From RI-43 sp033764725 (GTDB taxonomy: Bacteria > Pseudomonadota > Alphaproteobacteria > Caulobacterales > Aquidulcibacteraceae), in the NCBI GenBank assembly GCA_033764725.1, contig JANRIR010000084.1, positions 124,001 through 188,000 of the forward strand: DNA of 64,000 nucleotides. The letters run 5' to 3'. Every line of letters begins with the position of its first letter. Positions within the stretch are counted from its first letter, which is position 1. Below the pieces are notes generated by a model. That model did not search any database. It had not been told where the DNA came from and worked only from the letters and a program-made list of their open reading frames with translations. Positions 59,808 to 64,000 of this stretch are shown piece by piece. Both the position numbers and the translations under genes were made by a program.

Positions 59808-59824
59808 TTGCAAATTGTTCGCAA
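59808..59824 (-). promoter_or_regulatory. Fur-box-like palindrome
   Basis: TTGCAAA-TTG-TTCGCAA is a 7-3-7 inverted repeat with one mismatch, placed 15 nt before the receptor start. It resembles iron-responsive boxes of Alphaproteobacteria. A second TGCAAAT-type stretch lies at 59832-59848. Which regulator (Fur or other) binds cannot be told. Confidence 0.5.
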
Positions 59825-59870
59825 CAAGAACTGCAAATGCTTCTGCGAGTCAATCTTAAAAAAGAAACCG

Positions 59871-59902
59871 AAAAACGCCGCCGCAGGGGCGCTGCGGCGG
59901 CG
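59871..59902 (-). terminator. Intrinsic terminator of the APC permease gene
   Basis: On the minus strand a perfect 11-bp GC-rich hairpin (arms 59892-59902 and 59876-59886, 5-nt loop) is followed by five T residues (59875-59871). It starts 35 nt past the permease stop codon. Confidence 0.88.
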
Positions 59903-59936
59903 TCGGCTTGGCTTCGGACGTGCGGCCCGGGCGGCT

Positions 59937-61532
59937 TTACTCCGCCAGCGTTTGCGTCGGGGCCGGGTGGCTGATCTTGGAGTTGCGGTAGCCGAACAGT
60001 GCATAGACCAGAACGCCGATGACCACGTAGCAGAGCAAAAGGATGCTCGGCAGCGGCTCGACCGGCACGCGCCCATCCTGCCCCGGCGCCAGGCCGAAGA
60101 TCGACGACCAGTAGTCCACGCCGGTGACCTGCGAGGCGAGGCCCAGAAGGATCGGCCCCATCATGAACACCACGCAGGCGATGACGCCGAGGATCGGCGT
60201 GATCGGATAGAACGGGACACGGAACGGCCGCGCGATGTCGGGATGCGCCTGGCGCATATAGATCACGGTGATGCACACCATCGCGAAGGCGAGCGCGGTG
60301 CCGAGGCTGACGAGATCGCCCAGAAGGCCGAGCGGCAGCGTCGCCGCGGCGATCGCGATCAGCGAGCCGAGCAGCAGCGTACCCGCCGCAGGCGTACGGA
60401 AGCGCGCGTCGATGCGCCCGAAAATGCCCGGCACGAGGCCGTCCTTCGACATCTGATAGAACACGCGCGTTTGCGCATAGATCAGCACGAGCATGACAGA
60501 GGACAGGCCCGCGAAGGCGCCGATCTTGATCAGGAACGAGAAGATGTTGAGCGTGCCGCTGTCGCTGAACGGCCAGGGCACAATCGCCCAGGACGGGTTC
60601 ATGCGGTCGATCGCGACCGCGATCGGCGCGCCGCCGGCGAGTTCGCGGAACGGCACGACGCCGGTCATCACCGCCGCCACCGCCATATAGATCAAGGTGC
60701 ACGCCACCAGCGAGCCAAGGATGCCGATGGGAATGTCGCGCTGCGGATTGCGCGCCTCGCCCGCCGCGGTCGACACAGCCTCGAAGCCGACATAGGCGAA
60801 GAAAACGATAGACGCCGCGCGCAACACGCCCTGCGCGCCGAAATGCGCGCCGCCTTCGTTCGGGGGAATGAAGGGATCCCAAAACGCGGTGTTCACATAG
60901 GCGATGCCGACCAGAATGAAGGCGAGCAGCACGGTGACCTTGATGGCCACGATGATGTTGTTGGCCTGCGCGCTTTCATGCACGCCAAGCACGAGCAGGC
61001 TCGTCACCGCCATGATGCCGAGCGCGCCGACGAGATTGACGTGCCCCGTCACCACCATGGCGCCGTCGCGATATTGCAGCGTCGATTGCGACAGCGCCTC
61101 GGGGATCACGAGGCCGAAATCGGCGAGCATCGAGACGACATAACCTGTCCACCCCGACGCCACAGTCGAGGCCGCAAGGCCGTACTCCAACAGCAGAAGC
61201 CATCCCATCGCCCAGGCGAACACCTCGCCCAGCGTGACGTAGGAATAGGTATAGGCCGAGCCCGAGACCGGCATGGTCGAGGCGAGTTCGGCATAGCACA
61301 GCGCCGCGAAGCCGCACGCGATGCCCGCGATCACGAAGGACAGCATCACCGCTGGGCCGGCGTAATTCGCCGCCGCATTGCCGGTCATCACGAAGATGCC
61401 GGCGCCGATGATGCCCCCGATGCCGAGGCTGACCAGATTGAGCGGGCCCAGCGTGCGCTTCAACTCCCCCTGGTTGAACTCCGCCTGCACATGCGCGACC
61501 GATTTTTTCGCGAACAACTGGCCTTGCGCCAT
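59937..61532 (-). CDS. APC superfamily amino acid permease
   Basis: The 531-residue protein has about 12-14 helices. LGPLNLVSLGIGGIIGAGIFVMTG is the helix-1 substrate motif of the APC fold (IGGIIGAGIF). GSAYTYSYVTLGE and FFAYVGFEAVSTAAGEARNP are further marks of the cationic amino acid transporter branch. It should import amino acids with protons or exchange them. A strong terminator follows. No operon partner is evident, though the SDR gene lies 80 nt upstream on the same strand. Confidence 0.88.
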   Translation of the reverse strand: MAQGQLFAKKSVAHVQAEFNQGELKRTLGPLNLVSLGIGGIIGAGIFVMTGNAAANYAGPAVMLSFVIAGIACGFAALCYAELASTMPVSGSAYTYSYVTLGEVFAWAMGWLLLLEYGLAASTVASGWTGYVVSMLADFGLVIPEALSQSTLQYRDGAMVVTGHVNLVGALGIMAVTSLLVLGVHESAQANNIIVAIKVTVLLAFILVGIAYVNTAFWDPFIPPNEGGAHFGAQGVLRAASIVFFAYVGFEAVSTAAGEARNPQRDIPIGILGSLVACTLIYMAVAAVMTGVVPFRELAGGAPIAVAIDRMNPSWAIVPWPFSDSGTLNIFSFLIKIGAFAGLSSVMLVLIYAQTRVFYQMSKDGLVPGIFGRIDARFRTPAAGTLLLGSLIAIAAATLPLGLLGDLVSLGTALAFAMVCITVIYMRQAHPDIARPFRVPFYPITPILGVIACVVFMMGPILLGLASQVTGVDYWSSIFGLAPGQDGRVPVEPLPSILLLCYVVIGVLVYALFGYRNSKISHPAPTQTLAE

Positions 61533-61612
61533 AAAGCGACCCCCTCAGCGCGGCCCGGCCGCGTGTTCTTGACCGGAACCCTAGGCGCCGCCGCCGCCTG
61601 CCGCAAGCCGGC

Positions 61613-62503
61613 TCACCCGCCCGCCGCGGCGGCCTTCCGCAGAAGCCGCATCTGGCGCAATTGTTCGGGCGTGATGCCCATTGCGTCGGCCATGGGGCTG
61701 GCGGCCTCGGGATCCCAGCTGTGGCGGGGGCCGATGAGGATGCCGCCATCGACCGTCAGGCAGATTCCGGTGACGAAGCCGGCCGCGTCGGAGGCGAGAT
61801 AGGCGACCGCCTCGGCGATGTCGCGCGGCTGGCCGGCGCGGCCGGCGGGCTGGATCGGGCCGAATTTATCCGCGAGCATCGCGCCCATCTGCTTGGCGGC
61901 GGCTGCGTCGAGCCCCATGCCGGCGCCGAAAATCGAGGTGGCGATGAAGCCGGGCGCGATCGCGTTGACGCGGATCTTGTATTGCGCGAGCTCGGCTGCG
62001 GCGAGCGTGGTGAAATGCTTCACCGCCGCTTTCATCGACGAATAGGCGATCGGGCCGTAGCCGGCGTTGAACGCGGTCACCGAGGAGGTGTTGACGACCG
62101 CGCCGCCGCCGCGCGCCTTCAGGTGCGGTATGGCGTAGGACGTGCCCGCCGCGACGCTGCGCAGGAGCAGCGCGTGCGTGCGGTCCCATTCGGCGAAATC
62201 CATCTCCTCCAGCGTTTCCGTCGCGCCTGCGGCGCCGGCATTGTTGAACACGATGTCGAGCCCGCCGAAATGCGCCGCGCCGGCGTCGACCGCGGCCTTG
62301 ATCTGCGCAACGTCGGTGACGTCGCAGCGCTGAAACAGCAGCGCATCCTTGAAGCGCTGCGCGAGCATCGCGCCCTGCTCGTCATTGATGTCGGCGGCGA
62401 TGACGCGCGCGCCTTCTTCGATGAGCAATTCGACGGTCCCAAGCCCGATGCCGGACGCCGCGCCGGTGACGAAGGCGATCTTGTTCGTGAAGCGTGCGGT
62501 CAT
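61613..62503 (-). CDS. Short-chain dehydrogenase/reductase
   Basis: The 296-residue enzyme is a classical SDR: FVTGAASGIGLGT for NAD(P) binding, NNAGAAG, the catalytic Ser in NTSSVTA, YSSMK as the Y-x3-K pair, and VNAIAPGFIATSIFG after it. An acidic residue (ADIND) after the second strand favours NAD. A C-terminal extension of about 40 residues is present. The ATG at 62503 is preceded by a GAGGAT-like site. The substrate, probably an alcohol or ketone, is unknown. Confidence 0.86.
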   Translation of the reverse strand: MTARFTNKIAFVTGAASGIGLGTVELLIEEGARVIAADINDEQGAMLAQRFKDALLFQRCDVTDVAQIKAAVDAGAAHFGGLDIVFNNAGAAGATETLEEMDFAEWDRTHALLLRSVAAGTSYAIPHLKARGGGAVVNTSSVTAFNAGYGPIAYSSMKAAVKHFTTLAAAELAQYKIRVNAIAPGFIATSIFGAGMGLDAAAAKQMGAMLADKFGPIQPAGRAGQPRDIAEAVAYLASDAAGFVTGICLTVDGGILIGPRHSWDPEAASPMADAMGITPEQLRQMRLLRKAAAAGG

Positions 62504-62548
62504 GGCGTGATCCTCATGCGTGCGTCTCATTCATCGTCGTGTCGCAAT

Positions 62549-62669
62549 CACCCCTCATCCGTCTTGCCGCTGCGCGGCAATCCACCTTCTCCCACAAGGG
62601 GAGAAGGAGTGGGTGCTCGTCCTTCTCCCCTTGTGGGAGAAGGTGGCCCGAAGGGCCGGATGAGGGGTG
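62549..62669. repeat. Nested palindromic extragenic element (121 bp)
   Basis: An inner perfect 27-bp inverted repeat (62582-62608 with 62620-62646, 11-nt loop) sits inside outer 13-bp arms (62549-62561 with 62657-62669). The element fills the gap between the SDR start and the protease end. It is typical of alphaproteobacterial intergenic repeats; only one copy was noticed here. Confidence 0.8.
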
Positions 62670-62699
62670 CTTGCGCAAACAAACAAATTTTTTCACCCC

Positions 62700-63608
62700 T
62701 CACCGCGCCGCCGTCTCGCCCTTGTTTCCGCCGACGCGGGCTTGCGGAAACACGCTTTTGATCCAGGCGATCTGCGTGGCGATGCGGGCGAAGTTCGACA
62801 GGTCCTGATAATCGGCGCCGGGATCCCCAGACGAATTGACGCCGACGAGGCGCCATTCGCCGTCGAAATTCATCCATAGCGACCCGCCGGAATCGCCTGG
62901 CGCGAGGATGCCTTCCAGCGCGGAGATCGGCGCGAGATCGCCGGTGCGGTTCTTGCCCGGACCGTCGGGCTCGTCGAGATCGATGGTCAACGTGTCGCCG
63001 TTCGCTGCGCCCCTGATGCGATCAACGACATTCTCCGCCGCCGCCGCGCGATCGCCGTGGCGCGGTCCGAAGCGATAGCCGTGGCCGAACGGCGCGACGC
63101 CGCGCGTGCCGTAGCCGACGATCACGCCCGTGCGCCCCAGTTCGTCGCGCCCGCGATAGAGGATCGGCGGATCGCCGGCGTCCTCGATCGGGCCATTCAG
63201 TTCCAGAATAGCGAAATCAAATCCGCCGGAGCCGTCGATATCGTCGTCCCAGCCCGGATGCGTGAAGCTGCGCAGGCCCGCGCGCACCGTGCCGCCCGCG
63301 GTGCGCGCGCGATACTCGCCCGGTTTCGAGCCATCGCCAAAGACATGCGCGGCGGTCAGCACATAGGCCTTGCCGTCGGCGTTGCCGAGCCACACGCCGG
63401 AGGCCGCGCCATACTCTGCCCCGCCATCCATCGACAGCGACACCATGGCGCGGAATTGCGGCTCCGCCGCGCGCGCTTCATGTGCGGCGAAGCCGTCGTC
63501 CCACTTCTCCTCCGCCCCGCCATTGGCGCGCCAGGCGGCTTCGGTGATGACGATCGCCTCGGCGGGCGCGGCGCACGCGAGCGCGCACGCGATCAGCGCA
63601 GACCTCAT
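62700..63608 (-). CDS. Secreted trypsin-like serine protease (S1)
   Basis: The 302-residue protein has a signal peptide (cleavage near APAEAIV). The catalytic triad is His88 (VLTAAHVFG), Asp131 (GGFDFAILEL) and Ser240 (APGDSGGS). WLVGVNSSG-like RLVGVNSSGDP lies after the Ser as in S1 enzymes. An extra stretch with GPRHGDRAAAAENVVDRIRG precedes the Ser domain. It may act in the periplasm or outside. Its start overlaps the quinone-oxidoreductase stop by 4 nt (ATGA), an odd pairing. Confidence 0.82.
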   Translation of the reverse strand: MRSALIACALACAAPAEAIVITEAAWRANGGAEEKWDDGFAAHEARAAEPQFRAMVSLSMDGGAEYGAASGVWLGNADGKAYVLTAAHVFGDGSKPGEYRARTAGGTVRAGLRSFTHPGWDDDIDGSGGFDFAILELNGPIEDAGDPPILYRGRDELGRTGVIVGYGTRGVAPFGHGYRFGPRHGDRAAAAENVVDRIRGAANGDTLTIDLDEPDGPGKNRTGDLAPISALEGILAPGDSGGSLWMNFDGEWRLVGVNSSGDPGADYQDLSNFARIATQIAWIKSVFPQARVGGNKGETAAR

Positions 63609-64000
63609 TCAGGCACGACCACGATCTTGCCTTGCGCGTTGCGGTCCATCAATTCGCGGATCGCTTCGGCCCCGCGCGACAGCGGATAACGCTTCGACAC
63701 GCGCGGCTTGATCTTGCCCTGCTCATAGAGCCGGAACAGATCGGCGATGTTCTCCGCGTTCGCTTTCGGATCGCGCGCGACGAACGCGCCCCAGAACACG
63801 CCCACGATCTGGCAGCTTTTCAACAGCGTGAGATTGAGCGGCACTTTGGGAATCCCCGCCGGAAAACCGATCACAAGAAAGCGACCGTCCCAATTCATCG
63901 CGCGGATCGCGGGTTCAGCATAGTCGCCGCCGACGCCGTCATACACGACATCAACGCCGCCGCCGCCCAAGCGCTTGATGTCGTCGGACAATTTGCGCTG
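63605..64000 (-). CDS. Zinc-independent quinone oxidoreductase/MDR family protein (5' part beyond window)
   Basis: The 131 C-terminal residues visible belong to the NADPH:quinone reductase branch of medium-chain dehydrogenases. GGVDVVYDGVGG and WDGRFLVIGFPAGIPKVP are from the nucleotide-binding half. VGVFWGAFVARDP and YPLSRGAEAIRELMDRNAQGKIVVVP are the typical C-terminal segments. The frame is open to the window edge, so the start lies outside. It overlaps the protease gene by 4 nt. Confidence 0.85.
   Translation of the reverse strand, partial: QRKLSDDIKRLGGGGVDVVYDGVGGDYAEPAIRAMNWDGRFLVIGFPAGIPKVPLNLTLLKSCQIVGVFWGAFVARDPKANAENIADLFRLYEQGKIKPRVSKRYPLSRGAEAIRELMDRNAQGKIVVVPE

Noticed and set aside
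59794..60882. An apparent fusion of extra sequence to the siderophore receptor
   Set aside because: The extension is an out-of-frame reading of the permease gene on the same strand, and the receptor signal peptide starts at 59793.
62549..62669. The nested palindrome as a CRISPR or IS end
   Set aside because: There are no regularly spaced repeats, no spacers and no transposase. It fits an extragenic palindromic element.

Overview
The window is GC-rich, gene-dense bacterial chromosome. It starts in the 3' end of an F-type ATPase F0 operon with paired b' and b subunits, an arrangement usual in Alphaproteobacteria. Many TonB receptors, YggT, FolD and several palindromic elements in convergent gaps also fit an alphaproteobacterium, perhaps Caulobacterales/Hyphomonadaceae (inference; no rRNA is present). 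No phage, IS or CRISPR is visible.

Layout. (1) 1-850: end of the F0 operon; the b' gene has an in-frame TAG. (2) 1189-18538: a surface polysaccharide locus with a GT39-type membrane glycosyltransferase, polysaccharide deacetylase, GT4, sugar-nucleotide epimerase, UDP-HexNAc-type 6-dehydrogenase, a lipoprotein glycosidase, a GMC-type oxidoreductase with a four-cysteine Fe-S motif, and a minus-strand run of epimerase, two GT2 enzymes, two UDP-galactopyranose-mutase-like flavoproteins, an AglD-like membrane protein and two small membrane proteins built from a repeated PGYS module. (3) 18768-24880: DUF1330, metallo-beta-lactamase fold and TetR genes, then a sulfatase-GST operon divergent from a lipoprotein formylglycine-generating enzyme that could activate the sulfatase. 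(4) 24925-53930: a 29-kb peptide-utilisation island. (5) 53931-64000: an attenuator-like leader with an IlvM-like ACT protein, tRNA-Ala, housekeeping genes (YggT, folD), an iron-type TonB receptor with a PepSY membrane protein, an APC permease, an SDR, a trypsin-like protease and a truncated quinone oxidoreductase.

The island is the most interesting part. It combines two TonB receptors, an S15/CocE hydrolase, a D-aminoacylase-type amidohydrolase, a prolidase-like amidohydrolase, two S12 serine hydrolases (one matching D-aminopeptidase DAP in catalytic-residue spacing), two CPBP membrane proteases, a complete Dpp/Opp-type ABC importer, a complete heterotetrameric sarcosine oxidase (soxBDAG), a PLP enzyme of the cysteine synthase fold, an M55 D-aminopeptidase, a proline iminopeptidase and two TetR regulators with similar recognition helices. 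Eight AT-rich sites with the pattern ACATWA-N5-TTAT lie before its transcription units and were not noticed elsewhere. The inferred model is one regulon that imports and dismantles peptides containing D-residues and proline or N-methyl residues, as in many nonribosomal peptides, and oxidises the released N-methyl amino acid.
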